This document shows positions 35,801-43,776 of a stretch of DNA of 64,000 nucleotides, in pieces. Location of the stretch: positions 124,001 through 188,000 of the forward strand of contig DASQFI010000039.1 in the NCBI GenBank assembly GCA_035633215.1. Reading direction: 5' to 3'. The notes below the pieces were generated by a model that was not told the origin of the DNA, searched no databases, and saw only the letters and a program-made list of their open reading frames with translations. The translations under genes and the position numbers were made by a program. Positions within the stretch are counted from its first letter, which is position 1. Each line of letters opens with the position of its first letter. Origin of the DNA: DASQFI01 sp035633215 (GTDB lineage: Bacteria > Acidobacteriota > Vicinamibacteria > Vicinamibacterales > SCN-69-37).

Positions 35801-36672
35801 ATGATCGGGCCGCCGAAGCTGCCGCCGAAATCGTGGCGGCGGAGCCGGTCTTTGGCGATGGCGCGCGCCACGTTGCCGAACGTATTTGCGTTCAGCTTGT
35901 CGGTCCTGTACTGCTCGAACACGGTGCCGTGATACTGATTCGTGCCCCGGCGCGTGATGAACTTCAGATTGACGCCGCCGGTCACGCCATCGTCTCCACC
36001 GAGCCCCGCGGTTTCAATCGTCACTTCTTCAACGGCCCCCAGACGTGGCGGCACCGTAGCGAAGAAGCTCGTCCCGCCGCTCTTGAACCCGTTCGAGGAG
36101 TTGTTCACGCCGTCGACGGTCGGATTGATCGTGCCGCCCGGCATGCCGTTGTAGTGCGTGCCGCCGCCTTGCGGCGCGACCACCCCTGGCACCAGACGCG
36201 CCAGGCCGAACGCGCTGCGCCCGGCGAGCGGCAACTGATTCATTTCCCGGTTGTTCAGCGTGCTGGAGATGACGTTCGACGTCATCTCGAGGACCGGCGT
36301 TGTGCCCTCCACAGTGACGGCCTGTTCCAGCCCGCCCAACCCGAGCTTGATTCGGAGGTCGGTCGTGCGCCCCGACTCGACGATGACCTTCTTGTAAATC
36401 GCCGTCCGGAAGCCCTGCAGCGCGACGGTGACCTGGTAGCTGCCGGAGCTGAGGTCCCGGAACGCAAAGTCCCCCGACGGGTTGGTGACGGTCGCCTTCT
36501 GGACACCGGTCCCCTCATCCACGAGTTGCACCGTCGCGCCGGGGATGACGGCGTCGGTGTCATCTCTCACCGTCCCGGCAATGGCGCCGGTAATACTCAC
36601 TTGTGCCGAAGCTGCTGACGTGCAGATGAGTAGCACAGCGCCCACGAGCGGGACGAGACAAAGTCGTCGCAT
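32818..36672 (-). CDS. Oar-like TonB-dependent outer-membrane receptor
   Basis: A 1284-residue protein. A signal peptide (ends ASAQ, about residue 24) is followed by a carboxypeptidase-regulatory-like domain (about 28-115; GAIAGTVRDDTDAVIPGATV, GDFAFRDLSSGSYQVTV), a plug domain with LNNREMNQLPLAGRS and RGTNQYHGTVFEQYRTDKLN, and a very large beta barrel ending in Phe, the OM-insertion signal. Proteins of this type are abundant in Acidobacteriota and import or bind large ligands. The substrate is unknown. Confidence 0.9.
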   Translation of the reverse strand: MRRLCLVPLVGAVLLICTSAASAQVSITGAIAGTVRDDTDAVIPGATVQLVDEGTGVQKATVTNPSGDFAFRDLSSGSYQVTVALQGFRTAIYKKVIVESGRTTDLRIKLGLGGLEQAVTVEGTTPVLEMTSNVISSTLNNREMNQLPLAGRSAFGLARLVPGVVAPQGGGTHYNGMPGGTINPTVDGVNNSSNGFKSGGTSFFATVPPRLGAVEEVTIETAGLGGDDGVTGGVNLKFITRRGTNQYHGTVFEQYRTDKLNANTFGNVARAIAKDRLRRHDFGGSFGGPIISTGRFKNKLFGFVNHETEWIPQTATQTQTVLTPEAHQGIYRYTTAAGEQRTVNLLAMAAQAGLQSTPDPVIGALLAKQAEARQYGTLEGGNTLRTETLSWREPQKAIDTFPTVRVDYQIRPNLSFMTSYNRRNQDQQGRRVWPIPGFPINTGTFDAGWWVFATGTNWTIGQNMHNELRYGIQHSGDTNEVGRRREFFNLNGDVNGLPARFVLPIVPLLVADNAPVIGKHYITTITNTLTTLRGNHSITMGGNYRDTQWRDRSLDGSGTGGYLGLPRYSIGVAGGDPIESVFSTSTIPGLQTADQAQARQLYALLTGRLTEIRTGGVIDPATLQYTDSIFRENWTSARFGGLFLQDRWRLTPDFTLNLGLRYEFNTPPFNHTGTVAFPDDANIYGPSSDLFEPGVLDGVPNPVFRRAKTAAGTDWMNLAPRVGFAWTPNFGDGVFGKMFGTGQETVIRGGWDITFFDEGTNMFASTAGNNTGQSQARVFQAGMPGFPVGGLTLQNVPAVVPYQASPAAYQDVWNQSELTFVNGLGSMFSDLETPYVQAWNIGVQRLIAKNTVLEVRYVGNRAEKAWHAFSLNEVNIFENGFLPQFVAAQNNLQAFRAANPLCGQTGQIACSFANTGLPGQVPLPIFEAAFGARGAQGAVASGSGFSNGGFINSLENGEAGRLAASLGTNQTYLCRMVGNTFSPCVTGGRNFNAPGPYAMNFFQVNPYAVQGLTVVDDDGWSNYHALQLNLRRRYTNGLSANMNYTLARNRGNLWTDNATQTVNYFTLRDKSMNDAIAQFDVRQVFQAYGTYDLPFGRGRRVDIGNSVLNAIAGGWTLGGVFTAQSGTPFRLFSGRQTVNGSDAGVVLMNGHTVEEIQSMIGIRPHPTDNSWRYFVDPRLIGPDGRANPEYLAVPTTPGEWGQRIYLRGVNTWVFDLSLNKTTGLVGRSQITIHVTAQNVLNRPIWGAPNWNTDPNITSTTFGISMNPTNNNTPRNLYSRVTVSF

Positions 36673-36757
36673 GTTCGAGCTCCTGAATGACCGATTTCCG
36701 GCATCGTATGGCCGCGTTCAGGCCGTACGCAAGAGCGAGCCGGACTAATCGGTCCAT

Positions 36758-36860
36758 TAGAGCCGTTCTCACTCTCCTGTAGCGGCCCGCCGGGCAGAAT
36801 CCGGCCCATCTGTCCGCGATTCGATCGGTTTTGCACTCCGTGGAAGTGAGAACGGCTTTA
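36758..36860. repeat. Palindromic ~100-bp repeat, copy 1
   Basis: TAGAGCCGTTCTCAC (36758-36772) and GTGAGAACGGCTTTA (36846-36860) form inverted ends with one mismatch over 15 bp and 73 bp between. The inside is homologous to copy 2 at 43636-43743 in the opposite orientation (shared blocks near GTCCGCGAT and TTTTGCACTCCGTGGA). It looks like a MITE/REP-like element. Confidence 0.72.
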
Positions 36861-36879
36861 GCGGGCTCGGGAGCGGATC

Positions 36880-38760
36880 TCAGCGCAGCACGTTGACCTT
36901 GACGCCGGATGCCCTCGCTCCGGACCGGTACACGCGATGGGTCGCCGCCCGGAAGTCAGAGGGCTTGGCCGTGTAGATGTTGACGAAGGTCTGCGGGTTG
37001 CGATCGATCACCGGAAACCACGTGCTCTGGATCTGCACCATGATGCGGTGGCCCTTGAGAAAACGATGGTACCGGTCACGCAGGTCGAACTCGATCTTCG
37101 CCGGCTGGTTGGGGACCATCGGCGTCGGCTTCGAAAACGATGTGCGATAGCGGCTGCGGAAGACCTCGCCGGCCAGAAGCATCTGGAAGTGGCCCATCCG
37201 GATGCCGCGCGGGTTCGGTTGAATGTCGGGCGCCGTGCCGGGATAGACGTCGATGAGCTTGACGATCCAGTCCGCGTCCGTGCCGGTTGTCGAGACGACG
37301 AGCGAGGCGAGGATCGGTCCGGCGATCAGGACGTCCTCGGTCAGCGGCTCGGTCTGGTAGACCAGCACATCCGGACGCGCCGCGGCGAAGCGCTGGTCCT
37401 CGACCATCCAGAGATGGCCCTGCGTGGTCCGCGTCTCGGCGCTCCAGGGCACCGGCTTGGCGGGATCGCTCACGAAGCTGTCGGACGCGTCCGCGGGACT
37501 CGCGGCCGGCGGCGTGAATGACAGGCGGCCGTTGGCGTGCAGATACAGCATGCGCGCCTGCGCCCCGGGCGGCGGCCACGACGGGTAACTCTTCCACTCA
37601 TTGGCGCCGGTCTCGAACACGACCGCTTCGGCCAGGTTGGGCGCGCCCTGATCCCTGAGATGGCCCAGAAAAAACGGGAGCTCGATGTTGGTGCGAAAGT
37701 GCTCGCCCGTGCGCGAGCCGAACTGAATGTCACCCAGCGCATCGCCGGGCATCGACGCCCAGCCGCCGTGCAGCCACGGGCCGACGACGAGCGTATTGAG
37801 GTTCTTCGGGGTCGCCTTCTCGATCGCCCGGTACGTCTCGAGCGGACCGTAGAAATCCTCGGCGTCGAACCAGCCGCCGACGTTCAGCACGGCGTGCGTC
37901 GTGTTCTTGAGATGCTTCAGCGGATTCTGATTCTCCCAGTAGCTGTCGTAGTCCGGGTGCGCCATGTACTCGTTCCACGTCGGCACGCTGTAGTTGAAGT
38001 ACTTTTCGTTGATGCTCGAGACGGGCCCGGCGTCGAGGAAGAAGCGATACCCGTCGGGCGTGCCGTAGTCGAACCCCGGCCCGCGGGTTTCGGTCGCGCC
38101 GGCGCGCGGCCGCGCGTTGCCCGCCAGCCAGCTGAACGTGTACATCAGCCGGAACGCGCCGTTGTGATGGAAGTCGTCGCCGAGAAACATGTCGATCGCG
38201 GGCGCCTGGGGCGATGACGCCTTGAGCGCCGGGTGCGCGTCGACCATGCCCCACACCGTCTGGCTGCCCGGATAGGAAATGCCCCACTGCCCCGCCCGCC
38301 CGTTGTTGTTCGGCACGTTCTTCACGAGCCAGTCGATCGTGTCGTAGGTATCGGTGCTCTCGTCCGTATCGGTGGGCTTCCGCGGCGCGGGTTTGATCGG
38401 CCGCATGACGACGAACTCCCCTTCCGATCGGAACTTCCCGCGCACGTCCTGGTACGCGAAGATGAACCCCTCGCGCGCGAACGCCGCCGACGGCCCGAGC
38501 GACGCCCGAAACGCGTCGGCGCCGTACGGCGGCGAGCCATACGGCGTGCGGTGCAGCATGAACGGATACCGCCGCGACTGGTCCTTCGGCGCGTAGACGA
38601 TCGTGAACAGCTTGACGCCGTCGCGCATCGCGATCTGGTGCTCCGTTTTCGTGTAGTTCGCGCGGATGTCGAACGGCGCCTGCGCGGCGGGCCGCAGGGA
38701 TGTCCAGACGGCGATCGCGACAAGACCAGCAACCAGGACGACTCGATGGTGTCGGAACAT
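36880..38760 (-). CDS. CocE/NonD family (X-Pro dipeptidyl-peptidase-like) secreted hydrolase
   Basis: 626 residues from ATG 38760, giving a signal peptide ending near AAQA (about residue 27). The alpha/beta hydrolase domain has MLHRTPYGSPPYG, YQDVRGKFRSEGEF (oxyanion region), and the nucleophile elbow GQWGISYPGSQTVW (Ser about 162). The C-terminal jelly-roll domain has LIDVYPG and the family end RHRIMVQIQSTWFP-like stretch. It acts on acyl-amino or ester substrates outside the cytoplasm. A longer frame reads into tetranucleotide repeats and is not accepted. Confidence 0.88.
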   Translation of the reverse strand: MFRHHRVVLVAGLVAIAVWTSLRPAAQAPFDIRANYTKTEHQIAMRDGVKLFTIVYAPKDQSRRYPFMLHRTPYGSPPYGADAFRASLGPSAAFAREGFIFAYQDVRGKFRSEGEFVVMRPIKPAPRKPTDTDESTDTYDTIDWLVKNVPNNNGRAGQWGISYPGSQTVWGMVDAHPALKASSPQAPAIDMFLGDDFHHNGAFRLMYTFSWLAGNARPRAGATETRGPGFDYGTPDGYRFFLDAGPVSSINEKYFNYSVPTWNEYMAHPDYDSYWENQNPLKHLKNTTHAVLNVGGWFDAEDFYGPLETYRAIEKATPKNLNTLVVGPWLHGGWASMPGDALGDIQFGSRTGEHFRTNIELPFFLGHLRDQGAPNLAEAVVFETGANEWKSYPSWPPPGAQARMLYLHANGRLSFTPPAASPADASDSFVSDPAKPVPWSAETRTTQGHLWMVEDQRFAAARPDVLVYQTEPLTEDVLIAGPILASLVVSTTGTDADWIVKLIDVYPGTAPDIQPNPRGIRMGHFQMLLAGEVFRSRYRTSFSKPTPMVPNQPAKIEFDLRDRYHRFLKGHRIMVQIQSTWFPVIDRNPQTFVNIYTAKPSDFRAATHRVYRSGARASGVKVNVLR

Positions 38761-38769
38761 GGGGCACCT

Positions 38770-38912
38770 CAGGTGCATTGATCGATTGAATGATCGATCT
38801 GTCGATCTATTGAAGAACATCTATTGAAGAACATCATCGTCAAGCGGTATCAGCATGCCGACATGGTTCGTCAATCGATCGATAGATCGATCGATCAATC
38901 GATCGATTCTCC
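38770..38912. repeat. GATC-type tetranucleotide arrays
   Basis: Two arrays lie between the hydrolase start and the regulator stop. The left one (about 38774-38829) has ATTGATCGATTGAATGATCG and a repeated CTATTGAAGAACAT. The right one (about 38871-38909) has TCAATCGATCGATAGATCGA and related units. They are partly inverted relative to each other. They are dense in GATC, the Dam-type site, but no methylase is nearby. Confidence 0.7.
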
Positions 38913-40829
38913 TCACCTCGCCCGGTCAGCGAGGAGGGCGAGCACTCCGTCGAACGCCGGCTGCTTGCGGAGGCTGGCGAGAAACGGATCGACCGGCAGA
39001 ATCCACCCCGCCGATCCGGACGGCGCCGCCTTCAGAAATTCCATCAGCATCGTCGTCGCCTCGGCCGGCCGGCCGGACGCGACCTGCCATGCGGCGCCGG
39101 CCAGCACGGCGTCTGCAAGGCGGCCGTTTGCGCGCAGATCCTCGATGGCCTTCTGCGCCTGCGCCATCGACTGATCGGCGCGATCGGTCGCGCCCATCGC
39201 CCGGCACGCGCTCGCCAGGCCGATGAGCGAGCGGGCGTGATCGGGATACCGCGAAAGCGCCGCTTCGAACATCGACGCGGCCCCGGCAGCGTCGCCTTCC
39301 GACAATTGGGCGTGGCCCTGGCCGTCGAACGCGTCGCGCGCGGATTCGTCCGCGAAGAGATGACTGCCCTTCGACTCGAGCTCCCGATCGAACGCGGCGC
39401 GCGCTTTGGCGGGCTCGCCGGCGGCCAGACGAATCAGGCCGCGCAGGCCGTGGAGGCCGCTCGCCGGAAATCTCGTGTCGGCCGCACCGGACCGGCCGTG
39501 TGAGGCGACGCCGGTCTGGAGCAGCCGATCGGCGGTTTGCAGATCCCGCCTGGCGATCCTCACCATCGCAAGACCGAGATACGCGTACGGCAGGGTCGGA
39601 TACTGGGCGATGACGGCCTGCAGGCAGCCGAGGCGCTCCTCGCCCCACGCGGCCATGCCCAAACGAAACAGATGCCGCCAGTTTCCCGGCTCGAGCGCGA
39701 CGGCTCGCCGAGCGGCGGCCACGGCCTCGCCCGACTGGTCGAGGCTCGCGAGCACGAAGCCGAGCGCGGAGTGGGCCTCGGCCAGCTCGGGATCGATCTC
39801 GATCGCGCGACGGGCATGCCGGACTGCCGCACGGAGGTGATCGGTCTCCGGCACATTTTTCGCCCGCGAGGCCTGAAACTGCCAGAACCGCGCGTGCGCC
39901 AGGCCGACGTGCGCGAGCGCGTACCGGGCATCGAGCGCGAGCGCGCGCTCGAAATCGGCGATCGCTCCGGGAATCTCAACCGGGTTCAGGGCCTCGAGCT
40001 TCAGGCGCCCCTCGGTCAGCGCCCGGTACGCTTCGAGACTCGACGTCTCGCGCGCGCTCATCCGCGCGCGCTCCGCCGGTCCGATGCGCACCTGCAATCC
40101 CGTCGAGAGCTGCATGACGATGGCGTCCTGCAGCGCGAAGACATCGGCGAGCGGCCCATCGGCCTTCGCGTTGGCGAGCGCTTCGCGCGTCGAGACATCG
40201 GTCAGCCGCGCGGTGATGCGAAGGTGATCTCCAGCGCGCTGGAAGCTGCCAATGACGACGAGATCGAGGCCGGCGGCTTTCAGGTGATCGGTCGCCTCGT
40301 CGGCTTTGACGCGCGCGACGAGCGCGCGATCCATCACGCGGAGATCGCGGATGACCCGGAGATCGTTCGTCACGGTCTCGGCAATGCCGGCGGCGAGCCA
40401 CCCGACCTCCGACTCGCCGGTGACGTTCGCGAAGTCGAGGACCGCAATCGTCTTCGCCCTGGGCGACGCGCCCGGCGCGGGCACAGACGATCCGACGTCC
40501 GCCTGCACGGACTCGACCGGTGCGATGAACCGATACCCGCGTCGCGGGACCGTCTCCAGATATCGCGGCGCGGTGCTACTGTCCCCGAGCGCATGTCGAA
40601 GATCGGACACGACCTGCGTGAGGGCGTTGTCGGTCACGGCCACGTCCGGCCAGACGGCCTTCAGGATGTCGTCCTTGGTGACGAGCGAACCGGCGCGCTC
40701 GGCGAGGAGCAGCAGCAGATCGAGCGCCTTTGGAGAGAGCTCGATCGAGCGGTCACCGTCCAGCAGTCGATAGGCCGCCCGGTCGAGGCGATACGGACCG
40801 AAGCGAAATGCCGCCGGCGCGGTCATCAC
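38913..40829 (-). CDS. Winged-helix (OmpR/CadC-type) and TPR regulator
   Basis: A 638-residue protein. Residues 8-105 are the DNA-binding winged helix (FGPYRLDRAAYRLLDGDRSI, then LSPKALDLLLLLAERAG, VTDNALTQVVSDLRHALGD, RGYRFIAPV). About 135-260 contain an adenylate-cyclase-associated TolB-like segment (KTIAVLDFANVTGESEVGWL). The rest (about 280-630) is a run of TPR-like helices. No membrane helix is seen, so it probably acts as a cytoplasmic regulator. It starts 3 bp after the HExxH gene and is probably co-transcribed with it. Confidence 0.85.
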   Translation of the reverse strand: MMTAPAAFRFGPYRLDRAAYRLLDGDRSIELSPKALDLLLLLAERAGSLVTKDDILKAVWPDVAVTDNALTQVVSDLRHALGDSSTAPRYLETVPRRGYRFIAPVESVQADVGSSVPAPGASPRAKTIAVLDFANVTGESEVGWLAAGIAETVTNDLRVIRDLRVMDRALVARVKADEATDHLKAAGLDLVVIGSFQRAGDHLRITARLTDVSTREALANAKADGPLADVFALQDAIVMQLSTGLQVRIGPAERARMSARETSSLEAYRALTEGRLKLEALNPVEIPGAIADFERALALDARYALAHVGLAHARFWQFQASRAKNVPETDHLRAAVRHARRAIEIDPELAEAHSALGFVLASLDQSGEAVAAARRAVALEPGNWRHLFRLGMAAWGEERLGCLQAVIAQYPTLPYAYLGLAMVRIARRDLQTADRLLQTGVASHGRSGAADTRFPASGLHGLRGLIRLAAGEPAKARAAFDRELESKGSHLFADESARDAFDGQGHAQLSEGDAAGAASMFEAALSRYPDHARSLIGLASACRAMGATDRADQSMAQAQKAIEDLRANGRLADAVLAGAAWQVASGRPAEATTMLMEFLKAAPSGSAGWILPVDPFLASLRKQPAFDGVLALLADRAR

Positions 40830-40832
40830 GGC

Positions 40833-41825
40833 TCACTTGATCGCCGCGACGACATTCCTGATTGCGTCGTCGCGCGACGCGTTGCCATCGACGTACGGCT
40901 TCCAGTGCGTCTCGATCGCCGCCTTGTACTGCGGCCAGGCGCGATCGAAGAGACCCGTTTTGTAGAGATACGGCTCGTACTTGATGTTCCGCGCTTCGAG
41001 TGCCTGACGTACCACTTCGCCGGTGAGATAGAACAGCGCGACGTGCCAGAGATCGCGCGAGATCTTGCTTTGCGCCTGGAGCTGCGCGCCGAACGCCTGA
41101 ATGAGCGGCATGGCCAGCGCGTGCGAGGCTTCATGGAAGAGCACTTCGGCCGCCATCCATCCGGTCATGTTCGGATTGCCGCTGGCGATCGTGATGTAGG
41201 CTGGCGTGGGATCGATCGACGTGAAGGCGCCCTCCCGGCTGGTCACCCGCACGACGTCGACTCGGACGGGACGCGTGAACCAGGGCGTGCCGTACAGCCT
41301 GGCGAGACGCTCCGGAATCGCCGGCGAAAGCGACGCGACTTTCGACATCGGATCGGACGCCCACGCGCGATTCGCGAAGTCGTGACCGGCCCACCAGTGC
41401 CTGCGGTACACGGCCGCCGCGGCGGTCAGCACGCGACGATGGTCCGGCTCGAGCCCGGCCGCCGGCAGCTCGGTTCTCGCGGCCAGCATGGCTTTCCGAA
41501 TCGGCCCCATCTCGAAGAGCGGATGGAGATCCGCGATTTCGTCGTCGTAGTACTTCACGGCCGCCTCCCACGCCGCGCGCTCGGCGGCGGTGAGCGTTGC
41601 GGTGAGCGGCTCGGGCATGGTGCCGGCGGGCGACGGTTCCTTTGACGCGGGACGCCGGGCCCACGCCTCGGCCCACAGCACGTTGTTCAGATTGGGCCAG
41701 AAGCTGCTGTGGACGGTGAAGGGCGTCTGTTCGAGCACCAGGTCCGACACCGTGGCCTCCTGAGCCACGGCCGTCGCCACGGCGGCCACGATGATTAGCG
41801 ATGGGGTCAGGTCTTGTATTGCCAC
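40833..41825 (-). CDS. Secreted HExxH-containing protein (putative metallopeptidase-like)
   Basis: 330 residues from GTG 41825, giving a leader MAIQDLTPSLIIVAAVATAV ending AQEA. The zinc-site-like AAEVLFHEASHALAMPLIQA lies at about residue 215; a third ligand is not obvious. I do not assign a peptidase family. The candidate starts (GTG 41825, ATG 41903) both lie within a palindromic repeat, so the natural N-terminus was probably replaced by the repeat. It is followed by the winged-helix/TPR gene. Confidence 0.65.
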   Translation of the reverse strand: MAIQDLTPSLIIVAAVATAVAQEATVSDLVLEQTPFTVHSSFWPNLNNVLWAEAWARRPASKEPSPAGTMPEPLTATLTAAERAAWEAAVKYYDDEIADLHPLFEMGPIRKAMLAARTELPAAGLEPDHRRVLTAAAAVYRRHWWAGHDFANRAWASDPMSKVASLSPAIPERLARLYGTPWFTRPVRVDVVRVTSREGAFTSIDPTPAYITIASGNPNMTGWMAAEVLFHEASHALAMPLIQAFGAQLQAQSKISRDLWHVALFYLTGEVVRQALEARNIKYEPYLYKTGLFDRAWPQYKAAIETHWKPYVDGNASRDDAIRNVVAAIK

Positions 41826-41903
41826 ATTTCGGCCACGGGGACAGTTCTGTATTACAACATTCGGATTGTTGGCCGAATGTGGCAATACAAGACCTGACCC
41901 CAT
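41801..41903. repeat. REP-like long hairpin
   Basis: The arms at 41801-41834 and 41871-41903 are complementary over about 33 bp with one unpaired base. Each reads ATGGGGTCAGGTCTTGTATT outward. The centre forms a smaller CAACA/TGTTG hairpin. The GGGGTCAGGTCTTG word is typical of REP palindromes near RAYT transposases; no RAYT gene is in the window. It touches the SDR stop on one side and supplies the start of the next gene on the other. Confidence 0.8.
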
Positions 41904-42692
41904 CTACACCGCTCGAATCAAGCCGCCGTCCACCTGGAGTGTCGCCCCGGTAATGTAGCGCGCGGCGTCGGAAAACAGAAAGACCGCGGCATTGGCGTAC
42001 TCGTGCGGCTCGCCGTACCGGCCGAGCGGAATCGTCTTCGCCCATCCCTCGCGCACGTCGTCGGCGCTCTTGCCGGTCGCATTGCCCCGAATCGTATCGA
42101 GCTCGCGCACGCGATCGGTGTCGATGCGGCCGGGCAGCAAATGGTTCACACGAATCCTCTCGGACGCGAGCTCGTTGGCGAGCGTCTTCGACAGCGCACC
42201 GGTCGAAGTGCGGACGACGTTCGACAGGGCGAGGTTCGGAACCGGTTCCTTCACCGCCGACGATGTTGACACGACGATCGCACCGCCGCCGCGGGCTTTC
42301 ATCGAAGGTACGGCCAGACGCACCATCCGGACCGCGCTCAGGACGAGCAACTCGAACGCGCCCTTCCACGCGTCATCATCGAACGACAACGCGGTGCCGG
42401 CCGGCGGCCCACCCGAATTGGCGAACAGGAGATCGAGGCCGCCGAATTTTTCGATGGTCTGGCGGTGCCAGCTGGCGATCGACTCGGCCGACCGGACGTC
42501 CACGGCGATCGCCAGCGGCTCCATGTACGTCTCGGCCGCGACGCGCTTGCCGGCGTCCACGATCGCCTGTTCGTTGCGCGAGCTCATCGACACGCTGACG
42601 CCCTCGGCGGCCAGCGCGCGCGCAACGGCGTAGCCAAGGCCGCGGCTTGCGCCCGCGACCATCGCTACCTTCCCCTTCAGCCCAAGATCCAT
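41904..42692 (-). CDS. Short-chain dehydrogenase/reductase
   Basis: A 262-residue SDR. The Rossmann motif VAGASRGLGYAVARAL (residues 12-27), NSGGPP (92-97, NNAG position), a Ser in VSTSSAVKEP (141-150) and VDGGLIRAV close the fold. The usual YxxxK is replaced around residue 155-170 (NVVRTSTGALSKTLANELA), so the Tyr is not in its standard context while a Lys is present. The substrate is unknown. It overlaps the DapA-like gene by 16 bp. Confidence 0.85.
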   Translation of the reverse strand: MDLGLKGKVAMVAGASRGLGYAVARALAAEGVSVSMSSRNEQAIVDAGKRVAAETYMEPLAIAVDVRSAESIASWHRQTIEKFGGLDLLFANSGGPPAGTALSFDDDAWKGAFELLVLSAVRMVRLAVPSMKARGGGAIVVSTSSAVKEPVPNLALSNVVRTSTGALSKTLANELASERIRVNHLLPGRIDTDRVRELDTIRGNATGKSADDVREGWAKTIPLGRYGEPHEYANAAVFLFSDAARYITGATLQVDGGLIRAV

Positions 42693-43591
42693 GATGCGCC
42701 TTCCTGCTGTGCGGTCCATGCCAGCACGCGATCGAGCGCGGTCCTGGTGCCCTCGTCGAGCACGGCGCCGGGCGCGCGGGTCGAGGCGTCGGCGAGGACG
42801 CCGCGCCGCTTGAACACTTCCTTGCGAATCGCCATGCCGATCCCTTCCTGAAACTCGAATCGCATGAGCGGGACAAACCGGTAGAACAGCGCGGCGGCCT
42901 GATCGACGTCGCCGGCGCGGTAGAGCGCGACAACTTTGACCAGGACTTCGGGATACGCGAACCCGGTCATGACGCCAGCCGCGCCCGCGAGCAGTTCCTC
43001 CAGCAGGAACACACCGCCGAGGCCGCCGAGGATCGCGACTTTCATCTCGCCCGCCGCGGCCAGGATTCGCGCGGTCTTGAACGGCGTCGGCGGATCCTCG
43101 AGCTTGATCGTGCGGGCGGCCGGCACTTCGCGGGCGATGCGCGCGAGGAGACCAGCCTCCATGGCGAATCCGGAAATCGGCGGGTAGTCCTGGACGACGA
43201 TCGGCAGGTCGACCGCTTCGGCCAGCGCCTTGTAGTGATTGACGACCGACTCGCTGTTCAGCTTCGGCATCCGCGGGGGGCTCACCATCACCGCCGCCGC
43301 GCCAAGCGACCGGGCCTCCCGGCTGAAGTCGATGCACGCGCGTACGCCATCGGCCGACGTGCCGACGATGACCTTCACGCGGCCGGCGACCTGTCGCACC
43401 ACGTTGTCGACGACGACGCCGCGCTCGCGCTCGCTCAGGCGCGCGGCCTCGCCGGTCACGCCCAGCGCCGTGACCCCGTTGACCCCCGCCCCGGCGATGA
43501 GATCGACGACCCTTTTCAGGCTTTCGACGTCGACTTCTCCACCGCCTCGAAACGGGGTCGGCAGAACGGAAAACACACCCTCGAAAGCCAC
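42677..43591 (-). CDS. DapA/NAL-family (dihydrodipicolinate synthase-like) aldolase
   Basis: A 304-residue TIM-barrel protein. VLPTPFRGGGEVDVESL opens the family. GVTGEAARLSERER is the GxxGE motif. The catalytic Tyr is in VVQDYPPISGF and the Schiff-base Lys in ARTIKLEDPPTP. The substrate is not predictable; the coupled SDR suggests a sugar-acid or keto-acid route and not lysine synthesis. Its stop lies inside the SDR start region. Confidence 0.88.
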   Translation of the reverse strand: MAFEGVFSVLPTPFRGGGEVDVESLKRVVDLIAGAGVNGVTALGVTGEAARLSERERGVVVDNVVRQVAGRVKVIVGTSADGVRACIDFSREARSLGAAAVMVSPPRMPKLNSESVVNHYKALAEAVDLPIVVQDYPPISGFAMEAGLLARIAREVPAARTIKLEDPPTPFKTARILAAAGEMKVAILGGLGGVFLLEELLAGAAGVMTGFAYPEVLVKVVALYRAGDVDQAAALFYRFVPLMRFEFQEGIGMAIRKEVFKRRGVLADASTRAPGAVLDEGTRTALDRVLAWTAQQEGASWILG

Positions 43592-43635
43592 GACACCTCC
43601 CGGCCAGGGAGATGAAGACTATCAAAACCAGCGCG

Positions 43636-43743
43636 CTTGAGCCGTTCTCACGTCCACATCGTGCAAGACCAGCGAGGATCGCGAGACATTCGACCCGAAT
43701 TCCAACCGGTTGCCCGCCAGAGGAAACGTGAGAACGGCTCTAG
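43636..43743. repeat. Palindromic ~100-bp repeat, copy 2
   Basis: CTTGAGCCGTTCTCACGT (43636-43653) is inverted at 43726-43743 (ACGTGAGAACGGCTCTAG), with 72 bp between. The interior, reversed, aligns with copy 1 at 36758-36860. It lies between the DapA-like start and the DUF4440 start, where it could carry a promoter. Confidence 0.72.
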
Positions 43744-43776
43744 AATGCGTGTCTCAGGTCACCCAGGGAGGATCTC

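Noticed and set aside
35065..36618. 517-codon plus-strand frame
   Set aside because: It is antisense to the plug domain of the Oar-like receptor.
39537..41645. 702-codon plus-strand frame
   Set aside because: It is antisense to the winged-helix/TPR regulator and HExxH genes.
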